From Colius striatus (lineage: Eukaryota > Chordata > Aves > Coliiformes > Coliidae), in contig NC_084767.1 of the NCBI RefSeq assembly GCF_028858725.1, positions 18,367,895-18,431,894 of the forward strand: DNA of 64,000 nucleotides. The letters are read 5' to 3'. A program made the position numbers and the translations under genes. Positions 38,402 through 49,900 of this stretch are shown one piece after another. The notes beneath the pieces are model-generated. The model searched no databases and was not told where the DNA came from. It saw nothing but the letters and a program-made list of their open reading frames with translations. Within the stretch, counting starts at the first letter, position 1, and every line of letters begins with the position of its first letter.

Positions 38402-41400
38402 CTTTAATTAAAAGAGCAGAAGGATCAATTACCACAACTCTTTATTACACTGTTCTTCATACATTATCCGTATATCCAACATTATTAAAACAAAAGATCC
38501 ATCAAATGCAATGCCATTTCATCAAAACCTTTGAACCTGCAGCCAGAACTATGCCTTCTGTTATTATTTCTCCCCTACTCATGCCGAATTACACTGGTAT
38601 AAACAGCACCAATCCACTACAACCATATACGATGACGTGTGCAGCATTACTAGCTCTTGTGTTCTGTCTTGTGATATTTTTCTTCAGTTCTAGTTTGAAA
38701 GCATTGACAATTCAGAAGCAAAAATAATTTTAAAAAAGTATATATTCACATTGGCCTCTCCCTTCAGTAATGATTTCTGCATTTGCAGTCATGAGGTTTC
38801 AGCTTCAGGGGCTGGCAAAGCACTGAACTCCACAGCTGAAGAAATGCAAAGTACCTTTCCTACTCTACCTTTATGTTTCATAGTCTAGAACTAGCTACAG
38901 TTGTACCAACTGTAGAGTTCATACCAATACATGTGCTTTGTTGCTGGGGAACAGGGAGCCATGTGTAGCTTGGTCCTGACTATATCCTCAGGTGCTCGCT
39001 ACATTCAGACTTTGAAATAACCTCCACATAAGCCACCGTGATTCAAGGCCACGTTGCTGCATGGGTCAGCAAAACACACATCACACTCCTAACATACCTA
39101 TTCTCAAACTTTTTTTGCTGTCAGTAACAGGGAAAGGAGCTGTCCTCAGTCTTAGCCCTCCCTAGTGCCCCTGACTTCCAAGGAGGGAGATACTTGCAGG
39201 GTTCAGGCTTGAATACCATTGCATAATCTTGCCTTTAAGGGTTATTTGCGGCCATTGTCTTAAATTTCCATTTAAAAAAGCCAGCCATCACTTTAAAGTC
39301 CAGCAAGCATTGTTGCCCACTGGCTTGGAAATACATTTTCACCGATGATACCTTCTCAGTCCTTGGAAGACAGGAAACAAGAGCCTGCTTTATCCATGAA
39401 AGCAACAGGAATCATCTTTCAGCTGGTTACAAGCCATTTCCTAGATCAAGTGAAATTCTACCTTCCTTATCCTTGGCTTTTAGGCAAGTAGCTTAGCATG
39501 AAACCCCGAGAAGTGAGAAATGAGCCCCTGGAACTTTCCAGCCATTTGGCAAAGGATACAGGCTCCCAGTCTACAAGAGGGAGCGGTGCATTCTTTCAGC
39601 ACAGCCATAAGCGATAATATGGATTAAAGTAAACCTGGTACGCTAGACTCCAGGAGTACAGCAAATTTTCCTCTCCTCTGCCCCTCTAACTTACCAACCA
39701 AAAGGTTCCTTCTCTGAACCCATGCTTCTCATGATTAGTTTGCTAATGACAACTCCTAACCCAACAACTTCTATAATAGGTCACGGCTGGGAATCAATTT
39801 GATGACCAAAGCCATGGTCACCTATCAGAAGTTTTCAAGACTGTCCAATATAGATTCACAAAGCTTTACAACTAGCGTAGTTCCAGTGAGGTGAAACTCA
39901 GCACCAAGACATATAGTTATTGAGTCTCTTGAGAGAGGAAATTCATTTCCTAATCTGCTCAGCCCCCTCATTTAGTAATAGGAGAGAAAAACAGAAGCTG
40001 CAGAGAAGATAGCATGTAACAAATGTCAAAAGCAATTTACTACAAGAGAAAAGGTTGAGCAACTTGAAACTGAAATAACTAGATTTGGGGGCAAAGAGCT
40101 GCACACCCTCTCTGGGCACCTAAAGCCGAGCATCATCCACAGAGGGATGTGCCCACATGGAGTGCAGGTTGCATACTGAGCAACTCTTCTGTACCAAAAC
40201 CCAAGCACAGTGAGAAACTCGGAGCAGAGCTTACATTTACCAGGGGCTGTGCTAATGAGCCCCATCTCACATTTCAGAAAAAGTAAGAGAACAAAATCCT
40301 TATTGTTTGATGTATAATCAAAGTATTATCAACTGAGAGGGTCGAGGGCGCTAGAGCTGAGGACGGTCACTTGTAAGGGCCTGACTTTGGTCAGAGGTGA
40401 GGAAGCAAGTGAGACCACTGAATCAGCTGGTTTCCTGAAGAAGCCATCTCCTTGTACTTAGGGGAAATCAATGGAAGTCGGGGAAAATAATTTTGTTTCC
40501 AGATAGGGCACTGTGGTTCCTACAAAGAAACGGTATGTGACAATAACGACTTGCTTGCCAAAAAGGTGCTATCGCTTGCTCCACCCTTGAAATGCATTTG
40601 AATTTCCTTCACACTCAGACAAAAGCATATCTTCCATTACCTAGTACTTTTGATATTTAACTTTGAAATTACTGGCAAAGAAGGACAGTAGCTGTTCCAG
40701 ATCTTGGGAAAGTCTACGTAAAAAAAGGCTCTGAAAGCAGATCACACACTGAGAGAAAGCTAAATATCAAAAATTCTTGCTGTACTCAGGAAAAAGGTAA
40801 CAAGAGCTTGTTTACTTCTCATCATTTTCACATGACATTTTAACTTTCTCTAGACAAGCATTTAGTAGATATTATCCATCATAATTTGTGATAATTCCAA
40901 AGAAGTGTTATCTCTGTTACATAACAGAGTCCTTAAGCACATTTCAGCCTTGCAAAAACATTCCCTGGCAATAGCAGGCCACTTCCCAAACCAGCAGAAA
41001 CTTTAAGAGAGCTGGGGGAAAGTTCATTTAGACAGACAGTAAACAGAAGCAGACTGGCACCTCCGACTCACCCCACCACCTCCCATTTTCTGGAGGAAGT
41101 GGGACATGGAGTAGCTTTGCTGCTGTTGTTAGTAGCTTTAAAGTGTGGTATCTGGACAGATTATCCTCAGAAACGTAAAAATTCCTACAGGCAATACGCA
41201 GCGCACATTCTCAAAACAAATGTAAGAGGGCAATACTCCAGTGCTGCTCTTCAGGCAGATGAAAACTGACCTAGATATTCGGAATATAATTAGTTCTGTT
41301 TATAAATGGAAACAAACTTTGACATTTAACTGATGTTTTCTTGAGATTCTTATAGGAAAACCAGTAGATGCAGGAGTTCTAGCAATGCTAGTGAAAGGTG

Positions 41401-41827
41401 AGTCTCCATCTCATATCCTGTTCTGGAAATGACGGTTCTCCTGATGAGGACCTTCTTCCTGCATGACTTATCCATCCTTCTTTGATCTTTCCTTGAAACT
41501 GACTATATTTTATAAAAAACAAAAATAAACCCAGAACAAACAAACAAACATAAAAGCCACCACCAAGAAAATGCCAACAGTCTTTTCACCAATTGAAATG
41601 TTTGTGACTTTGCCTCACTGTTAGGACTGTGCGTTCACACTTGAACAAGAGAAGAAATGGTGATAAATTATTTCTGGGCAGGACACTAGTCCTGCGGAGA
41701 TCTCCATCACACAAATAGCAATTTTTCTAGAATGAGATGTTCAGAAATACTATGAATAGAATGGGGTAGAAACCCATTGATGTATAAATGCCGTGTGGGA
41801 TGTTTCAGTAACAAATCAGGTACAACC

Positions 41828-41900
41828 AGCACAGACTGGTTAAGCAAGCACAGACTGGTTAAGGTTGGAAGGGACCACTGGATTGTCATGTGGTCCTAAC
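41828..41900 (-). repeat. CR1 3'-end scrap with duplicated terminus
   Basis: ACTGGTTAAGGTTGGAAGGG and ACCACTGG match the reverse complement of a CR1 3' end. The preceding AGCACAGACTGGTTAAG is present twice (41828-41844 and 41847-41863). Confidence 0.75.
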
Positions 41901-44682
41901 CTTCTGAACAGATGCTAATGCTAAAGCAAAAAAAGAAAGGAATTATTTGGGACAGAAAGGCAGACTTCCACGTGAATCACGATTAAATTATTATAAACTA
42001 ATAATAATGAAGTCAAGGCCTGAAAAATGACTGTTTAATGCATGCTCACACTAAAGCCCTACTATTGTTAAGCTCTTCTCCTCTTTTACCCATTTTGTTT
42101 TCCTGCCTTTTTTACCTTCAATCACTAGGAATATAATTTGTAGTTTCTATTTACAGATCCACTAGATGCTTCTTGATACCTGTACTGCAAGTTGCGTGGC
42201 AATCCAGAACACCAAATGCTCTCCAGGGATGGATTTTCTCATTTATGTAATTCCTGGAGTTTATTACCACCATAGAAACTTCTCGGCAACAGACAAGTTT
42301 TAATAGATGAAACAACAAACACAGAAATCCTTCAATACCACTCCACCAACTAAAATACAATATTTCCCCCTGTAATTGAAAGTATGGACATTCCTACCTC
42401 ATTTCCACTACAAGATGAACACCACTTCTTCACTACATTAAAGGTTTAGCTTAATACACTTTTTCCTCCTGCCTTGGACTTTACGTTCGAAACTATTTCA
42501 TATTAATACAGCTCAGATCGTTATCTGATTACTGTAGTAATTTACACAGATATTTTACAAGTCTTTAAGAAAAGCTACTGAAGCAAACTGATCGAGCTCT
42601 TAAGCAGCTAGGAACTGTAAAAGTTTGCTAAAAAGTAAAGTTGCTCAAAACCAGAATACCAATAATAATTGAAAGTTGAAACCATCAAACTATTGTTTTC
42701 CTACATCATGTTACCCATAGTTATAAAAACTGCCTGGTGATGAATCACTTCTAACTATTTTTAAATGTATCTACGCAAATGATATTTATAGTTTATGCTA
42801 GCTTATCTGTTCTGCGTGGTTTTCATGTTAGCACCTTTTAAAAAGCTGCCAGGAACAACCAGGGCAGAGCAGATGGTAGGTCTGCCTTGCCCCATGCCCT
42901 CCTCACAGAGCTCTGTGTGGAAGGAAACGTCCTTCATTACTCCCATTAGATGAGCATCAGATAAGATAAGAGAGATCCTCAGGACTTATCCCCAAGTCCT
43001 CTTGATGTTGCTCTTCAACTATTAACTCTTGTTATGGTGCTGCTCAGACCCAGCCAACTTCCACATAAGGGTTGGACAGAGACTATCGCTGTCTTGAAGA
43101 GCTTACGTTTTAAGCATGAGACATTCCACTAGGTGCACTGGAGTATTTCATGTGTGGATTATCTCCATGTTCCACAAGGATGAGCAATCACATCAAAGCA
43201 TGCTCACCTGTACATACACAGCCCAGTAGTACTTAGGATCCTGTGGCTGCTTTGCTATAGGGAAGGGTGATCAGAAGGAAAATGGTTCTTGCCTAGTCCA
43301 AGCATCACATCATGCACCTCCCAGCCCTGAGATGACTTTTCCAATAAGGGACTCCTTTCTCCTGCTCAAATTCCTCCACATATTTCTGTTAGGTGTTACT
43401 TGATTTTTTTTTCTTCTGTCTTTTAGAAGACACTGCAAAAGTTGAGTACATAGGACACATGGGGAGGGTACTGGACGTACCTTAATACCTTCTCACTGCA
43501 ATTCAATTATTCATTTATTATTTGACAGTTATTGTACAAAGAAAGCTGTGCAGACCTGTCTGAATGGGTACAACTAATTTGGAAGCAATAAGAACAGCAA
43601 TGTATAGCATGTTAATGATGCTTCCAGCTTTGCAAGGACATCCATTAAATTTTTTTTAAGAGGTACAGGCAGGCCATTTGGGTTTTTTTTTAGTAATACC
43701 TGAAACACAAAAGAACTTTGTCAGGATTTACATGGTAAGGATGATCCAGACTGCACTGTCAATTTGCAAAGTTGGCATTTTCAGAGAGAGATTCCATTTC
43801 CATGCTGGTGACATCACATGACCATAAGGCTGCGAGGAGGAAGAAGATCCCTAAACTAGAGAAACCATGGGGAACTATACTTAGAAAAAATGTTGCGAGA
43901 TAATTGTCTTTACAAGAGCTGAGGTCACTTCAGGGTTCTGTGACTGTTGTGGTGAAACCCTGCTGATTCTGCATAGAAAACTGGCGTGTGTGGCTTGACC
44001 AAAGCCAGGGAGGGAGCCCGTGAGGATCGATTGTGAAGGAGTTTACCCAGTACTCTGGAGATGCTGCCCTTTATCACTCTGACCTCCGGCTAAGGTTTCG
44101 CAAAAGTCAAAGGACCTGTACTGTGGATAGCCTGGCTGAATGGATAGACAGGGGATCATCTCCGGGACAGCCACCCATGACGAGCAGGCTGTTGCTTGCA
44201 GTGGTGACATTTTTGAGGTTTATCCCAATGAAATAATGTTTGGGATTTTTAAAAAAGATAAAATCCAAGCCACCCTCCTTTTGTTTCTTGAAGGAGGGTG
44301 ACATGTCCACAGGCACTGCAGCACCGCAGAGGTCAGCTCCACGCTACATCTATAAATCTGTCTCATTCATTTACCAGCTTAGCAATCCTCACCTTGAATA
44401 TCTGCACTACTTGAGCTCCAGGAAACTTCTGCTGCTTACACTAAGCACGTATTGTACGCTAGGCATATATTCAGTCAGTAAGATATTTCACACTCAGTAT
44501 AATAAACTTGGACCTAAACTTCAATTGGCTTCCAAAGTCCTTGGCTCTGTCCAATTCTTTAACTGTCTATGAAGCTGATTTCAGTTTATTTTTTTTTCTC
44601 ACTTGGCTCTCATTAAGATGCCTAATTTATACTCTAAAGTTCAATGCATGAGCCAGATGCCTTTCCACAAGCAAGACGACTT

Positions 44683-44688
<6 letters not shown>

Positions 44689-44714
<26 letters not shown>
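44689..44714 (+). repeat. (CA)13 microsatellite
   Basis: Uninterrupted CA dinucleotide run preceded by TATATA. Probably length-polymorphic. Confidence 0.95.
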
Positions 44715-44720
<6 letters not shown>

Positions 44721-45309
44721 AGGTGCAGTCTAGTCAACACATTAATCATAATCTGGAGCATGACTGTGAAAATAAGAGGGTTGGAAGGTTTTGTTGAAGA
44801 TGTATAGCATGTTGAGTAACTTTGAAATTTACACAACTTCAGAATTTACAATTAGTAATTTCATAGAGTATTTTTGGGACTACTTCATGCATGGCATTTT
44901 AGAAAGCACCTGTTCAGCTGTTACCTGATTTAAACACATATACGCATTCAAACATACACACACACAAGCTCCATGCTTTTTTGAAATACCTGTTTTAATA
45001 AAAAACACATACAAACAAGACACAGCTCCTTTCAGCTAAATTCATTAGCATTGAACACAATGTTTTACGTTACTGAAGTAGATTGCACCTCCCTTTGCAG
45101 AATTTACAAAAGATAAAACCAATTCAGAGCAAAAAAAAACCAAAAAAACCCAACACTATATATTCATGCCATTTAGTATATAAGAAGAATAATTAAAAAA
45201 ATAATCCCCAAAAGCGTCACATCTCTGGAAAAGAAATACTCTCAGCACAGTGAAAATATTAAGCTTTCAAATAATTAAAATAATCTCAAGAACTGTGCAG
45301 TGACCGTAC

Positions 45310-45420
45310 CTGGGAAGCATCTTTGTCCGCCGAACAGTTCCACTTTTCAAAATCCCTGTAAACTCCTGTTGTGCCCGACTGCCAACTCAGGTTAATAATA
45401 GCAATGAGCCACATTCATCC
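45310..45420 (-). other. FNIP1: possible alternative FNIP1 first exon
   Basis: Minus-strand sequence ends in a good donor (CAG followed by GTACGG, donor at 45309-45308) at the edge of a CpG-rich block. An ATG at 45318-45320 with A at -3 reads Met-Leu-Pro and then AG, which joins exon 2 in the correct phase to give [14 protein letters not shown]. This would replace the roughly 30-residue canonical N-terminus by three residues. An upstream ATG in another frame (near 45415) gives an overlapping upstream ORF running into exon 2. The 5' limit is unknown. Phase agreement alone has a one in three chance. Confidence 0.35.
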
Positions 45421-45699
45421 AAAACCACAAGACTGTCAGGTGACATATCAAGAGGTCTGAATTTAACTCAAACAAAAGACTCTCCATGCTGCAATGCAAA
45501 AGGCTTAATCCTAGCAACAGGATCACAAAAACCACCTTAAAGAAAGCAGTTCACTGAAGCGCAATATAGACGTTTGCACCCATCTGCGTTTGCACTGCCC
45601 TGTAGTTTCGTAACCCAAATCCTGCCCCTCCATTCTGTTGCACAGATCAGGATTTCTGCTCAAGTAAATATCGCCCGTCTTCCCCGCTCCTTTGTCTCC

Positions 45700-46330
45700 T
45701 CCAGTGTATTGTTGCAGAGCAGATCAATCTAATTCATCAGAAAGCTAAGTGCTGCCTTGGCAGCCGCCGGAGCGTACATGTCAGTCCCATCTATCCTCCT
45801 CCTCCTCTAGGGAACGCGATCGGAGTTGAGTCTCATGACTCAAGTCCCCTGGCAACTGTGGCTGCTGTCCTGCACCCCCACGAGCCGCAAACGTCGGGAA
45901 TTCAGCCTGCTCGGACAAGAAGGGGGGAGCAAGGCAAGGCAGCCTCCTTCCAGACTGCACCCGCAGCCTTTACATTCCTGGAAGCGATGGGATGCTTGTG
46001 CTGGAGCCCGGGCGAGCGGAGGCACAGGGGTGGAAGAGCCAGCGCTGACAGCCATCATGTGACCCAGCTGTCAGCGCGTGCCACCTGGAGCCGCCATCCG
46101 CCAACGACCCCTGCGCAGGATTTCACCAGGAAAATAAAGGCCTTTACATGTTTAACTATACGAGGTCTTGTTTGCATGCGTACTGGGAAGGGGGAAGAGG
46201 TGCCGACAGCTACCCGCGTTTGCTGCCTGCCTTTGCATCGCTGAGTCTCGGCTCTTTAGCGTGTTTGCAGGCTACGTAACAGCCGCTCTGTGCCGGCAGC
46301 CGCGGCAGCACCCACTCCCCCTCCCCAGCG
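45700..46330. promoter_or_regulatory. GC/CpG-rich putative promoter region
   Basis: The most GC- and CpG-rich non-exonic block right of exon 2, in otherwise AT-rich DNA. It contains GCGATCGGAG, GGGCGAGCGG and CAGCCGCGGC segments and the palindrome at 46042-46077. It lies directly upstream (minus sense) of the candidate first exon. No TATA box is evident, as is usual for CpG promoters. It could instead drive a plus-strand or divergent transcript. Confidence 0.5.
46042..46077. promoter_or_regulatory. perfect 11-bp inverted repeat around a TFE/MITF-type E-box
   Basis: GCGCTGACAGC at 46042-46052 and its exact reverse complement GCTGTCAGCGC at 46067-46077 flank a 14-nt spacer holding TCATGTGA (46055-46062). 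TCATGTGA is an M-box-like core bound by MITF/TFE proteins. The arms contain TGACAG, a TGIF/MEIS/PKNOX half-site. The right arm also forms a CAGCTG E-box at its inner edge. Confidence 0.7.
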
Positions 46331-46946
46331 GCTCCTGCCAGACAAAGAAAGCACTGTCTGCCCGTAAGGGCTCATTAATATTACAAGGGAAGCATCAGGG
46401 ACAGGCAAGACAACTGGATTGCAATATATAGATTTTTCTTTTTTTTTTAGGGGAAAAAAAAAATTAGCGTGTGAACTCATGTCCACAAGGAAACTCCAAT
46501 CTGCCAGTCGTAAACAGGGCTTCATGGTGCTCTTGTGGTGACCGAGGCCATGCTAAGAACGCTTCCCGGGACATCACAAAACCAAAGAGCTTGCTATTTA
46601 AAGAACTTTTTCACCCCCCTCCCCCTCTAAATTGTGGGGGAGGAGTGAGAGAGATGGAGAGGGAAGTGAAGAAGGAGCCATGCATCTAAAAAAGTAACAC
46701 ACATTAAAAGCCATCAAGTGCTGTCACAGGCATGTGTGGGGCTAATCATTCATACTATTAATTTTGTGTTATCTTTGGACAAAGATCAAGGTATATATAA
46801 AAACAAGAGACTGTAGCATCATAGCTTCTGCTTCAGGTTTTGCCAATATTTTAAAAACAAAGGCAGTAAAAAATCTGTTTATCCTCAGGATCTCCTGTTC
46901 CACTGCATACAACAAGCCAAAGTTTGGGGCTATCAATGACTCCTGA

Positions 46947-46995
46947 ATCATGGAACATTTGGGTCGGAAGGGACCTTCAAAGCTCATCTGTATCA
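46947..46995 (-). repeat. CR1 3'-end scrap
   Basis: AATCATGGAACATTTGGGTC followed by GGAAGGGACCTTCAAAG is a degraded reverse-oriented CR1 terminus. Confidence 0.8.
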
Positions 46996-49900
46996 CAGGT
47001 AGAGTGAGTGAGCCTATGGACTTCTTCATGGGCCCAGCTACTGTCCTAACAGCTGAGACGATGTTTTGCCCTCCAGGCTGGATTCCACCAGAGAGCACTG
47101 AACTCCCTCTTCTGCTACAAGTCTCCTGAATTGAGTTCAGGGGTAAATCCTTAATCTATTGACACCACAGTAGTTTTGCTGCTGATTTATAGGAAAGTGG
47201 TATTTTTATGTTTGCTGCTGGGCAGGTATTTTCACACAAAAGCAGTAAAACTAAGAGACAGATACTTAATGTGGTTGCAAATCCAGACCCATTATCTTTT
47301 CTGACCACAAATGTTTTATAGGAAATTTCTCATTTGGAAACGAAGAGTTGAGTCCCTGACCCCACACAGATGTACTTTATAGACTTGGCTTTTCATATGT
47401 GACTAGTGCCAGGGAATTCAACAGAATTACTCACATGAGCAAAACTGGACAGGTGCTGTTTACAGGACCCATGCCTTAAAACCAAATCTTGCCTTCACAG
47501 CTTAATGTGCCAAGCCTCGAGAGTTCTAAGCAGTAACATCTGACCTCTCCTACCTTCTTAATCTAATGAGAATAACGTGCTGTGCACAGTAACTTTCTTT
47601 ACCTGTGTAGCAAACGCATCACTCTCTAAAGGTTACTGATGTCAAAACTGACCTTTTTTTCTTAGACATGCGATGGTGAGAAGTTCAGTGCAATGTATTA
47701 TGTAAACATTTATTTACAGGAGTAAGATCTAAGGTTTCCATTTTACCTCAGGGTAACCTGACGCGTATGAAAGACAAGTGCTTTGAAAGCAGACCCAGCC
47801 TCCATCCAACAACTGACCAGGAAAAATATTGGAAGGAATTTCTCTTCAAATAGAGACAGACTCAAGGTGTACAGAGAATAAATAGCGCTTCAGACAGATC
47901 AGTGAGTATTTATCGCTTGAGGAAGGACTTCAGATACTTGATGATGATTCAAACTCAGGGTCATCATTCCCACATCCAAGAAAATATTCAGGCCTCTGAA
48001 TTAAACCTGTATCATTTCCTTCTCTAGGTGTATATCCAGGCACAGTGAGCATCCTATCTGCTGATCTCAGACAAGGTAAGTTTTTAAGAACTTCTGATTC
48101 TAAATTTCTGTGAGATGTCTGGTCACACCAGCATGTACCTAGAGTATTTTAAAGCTGTGGCCAAGCCTGCACTCAAATCTAAACCTCCTGGCTTGCAACT
48201 GCAAAGCCATGCTCAGAGAAGGTTCAGGCTAGGCAGCACTAGGGGAATGCAAGGTGTGCACACAGAACTGTAATGCCGTCTGTTCGATGGCACAACCCCA
48301 GAAGGGGCCATCGGTTAGCAAAGAAGCTATACTTACAATATTCATTGTATTCCAGATATAGTGACTTGTAATCACCTATGCTGTGAAAGCTTTATGATGT
48401 TTGCAACAGATCTACAGCATCTGTCACTGAAAGGTGGCTCCAAAAGGCTTTGTCTCTTTTTTCCTCCCCCCCTTCCAAAAGTCCCTCATTTACCACCTAG
48501 GCAGTATTTGACTTTGGCAGGGAATGTGCTACTCTCCATCTCTGTGAAAGGGTGCAGGCTTGGGGGTTTTTGTCTATATGTGTGTGTAAATTTGAACTTA
48601 GAAACTTGGAAAGCAAACCTGATATTATCCAGCTTCACAAAAAGTACTTCAACAATGAAGTACATCCCACCCAAGGGGTTCTGTGCAGACCCCAGTGCCA
48701 GACTGGGGATGTGACTAATTTTTAAATATACATAAGCCCCAAAAAATTATCAAAAGAGCATGAAAAAAAAAAACCCAAACTACTTTCCCCATTTTATCCA
48801 AAGGCATTTCTGAAAACACTTGGAATTACTGGAAAGGTTTGGATACACATTTTGGGTGTAAGTCATCTGATTTTTATACTGAGATAACGGTTTGCTCCAG
48901 CCACAAGCTAAAAGAGTAATGAAATTATTAATTTTTGTTCTCCATTGCCTTAACGAGTTTTTTAGTCTTTCTCCTGAAAGAGGGCACATGTAAACACACA
49001 CACGTAAACACACACACAGAGCACCAGTAAGCAAGCCAAGAAATGTTTATTGCTCAGCAATGCAGAAAGGTAGGAGCTGGAAGCCACATCAGACAAAAAG
49101 AGAAAACCAATTAGGATTTTATTTGCAAGCTGACTAGAAACGCTTGCATACCATTTCTCTACAAAATACTCGCCTTAGATTACCACTGAGCTAGACTCTT
49201 AAAAAAATGTGCTTTCTGTGCATTTTTGTATTCCTGGAAAAAAAAAAGATAAATCCCCTGAATTCCTCACTGCTGGAGAGGAAGAGTGGACAGTATTAAA
49301 GCAGAAACCCTCCATATACAACTAGAGCAGATACACACATCTGCACGCGGCATAGATGTATGCACACAAACACAGCCAGCAGGAGCCAAAACCAGTGAGA
49401 AACATCACTGCAAACAGTCCACAGGCTTCTGAAAACCTAGACCCTGTTTTCTTTAAAGGAAACCAGATTTTTAGATACTGAAAAAAGTGCTTTTCATATG
49501 CAATACCAAAAGAAAAAAAAAAAAAATCAGAGAGCTGAAGTTTACAAACTCTCCATACACAGGAGTCTCACTAGCAGCAAGAGGTCTCATGACTGGAATA
49601 AACTGTCTCTGAGGGCAGTGAAAAGGAGCATCAGCATAACTACAAACCTGCCTGGGAGCATTCCCGGAGGGTACACCACAGAACATTATCTTTCTTTAAG
49701 AACACGACTGCTGAGATCTCAGATTGACCACTCCTTCACTGCTGTAATTTTTCAAGCCATAATAAAAGATGCTTAAAATAAAAATAACTATCAAAGTGAA
49801 AATGTGATGCATGGTTAAGCTACTGGAACATTGGTGTTTGTTTTGTATCACATTTCCAATTGCAGTCTACTATAAATAAGACACCAAACAAACCTCCGTA

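Larger units (their letters stand above)
38402..45309 (-). other. FNIP1: FNIP1 intron upstream of exon 2
   Basis: This is intron 1 if the alternative first exon at 45310 is used; otherwise it is part of a longer intron 1. It contains a CAAA run (about 41535-41550), a CR1 scrap (about 41828-41900) and a (CA)13 microsatellite (44689-44714). No canonical first coding exon was found. Confidence 0.7.

Noticed and set aside
45310..45417. Minus-strand reading MWLIAIINLSWQSG as a protein start
   Set aside because: When joined to exon 2 this frame hits a stop within a few codons (LAFAGV then TGA). At most it is an upstream ORF.
46769..47098. Minus 109-codon frame
   Set aside because: It runs through a CR1 3' scrap and has no family resemblance.
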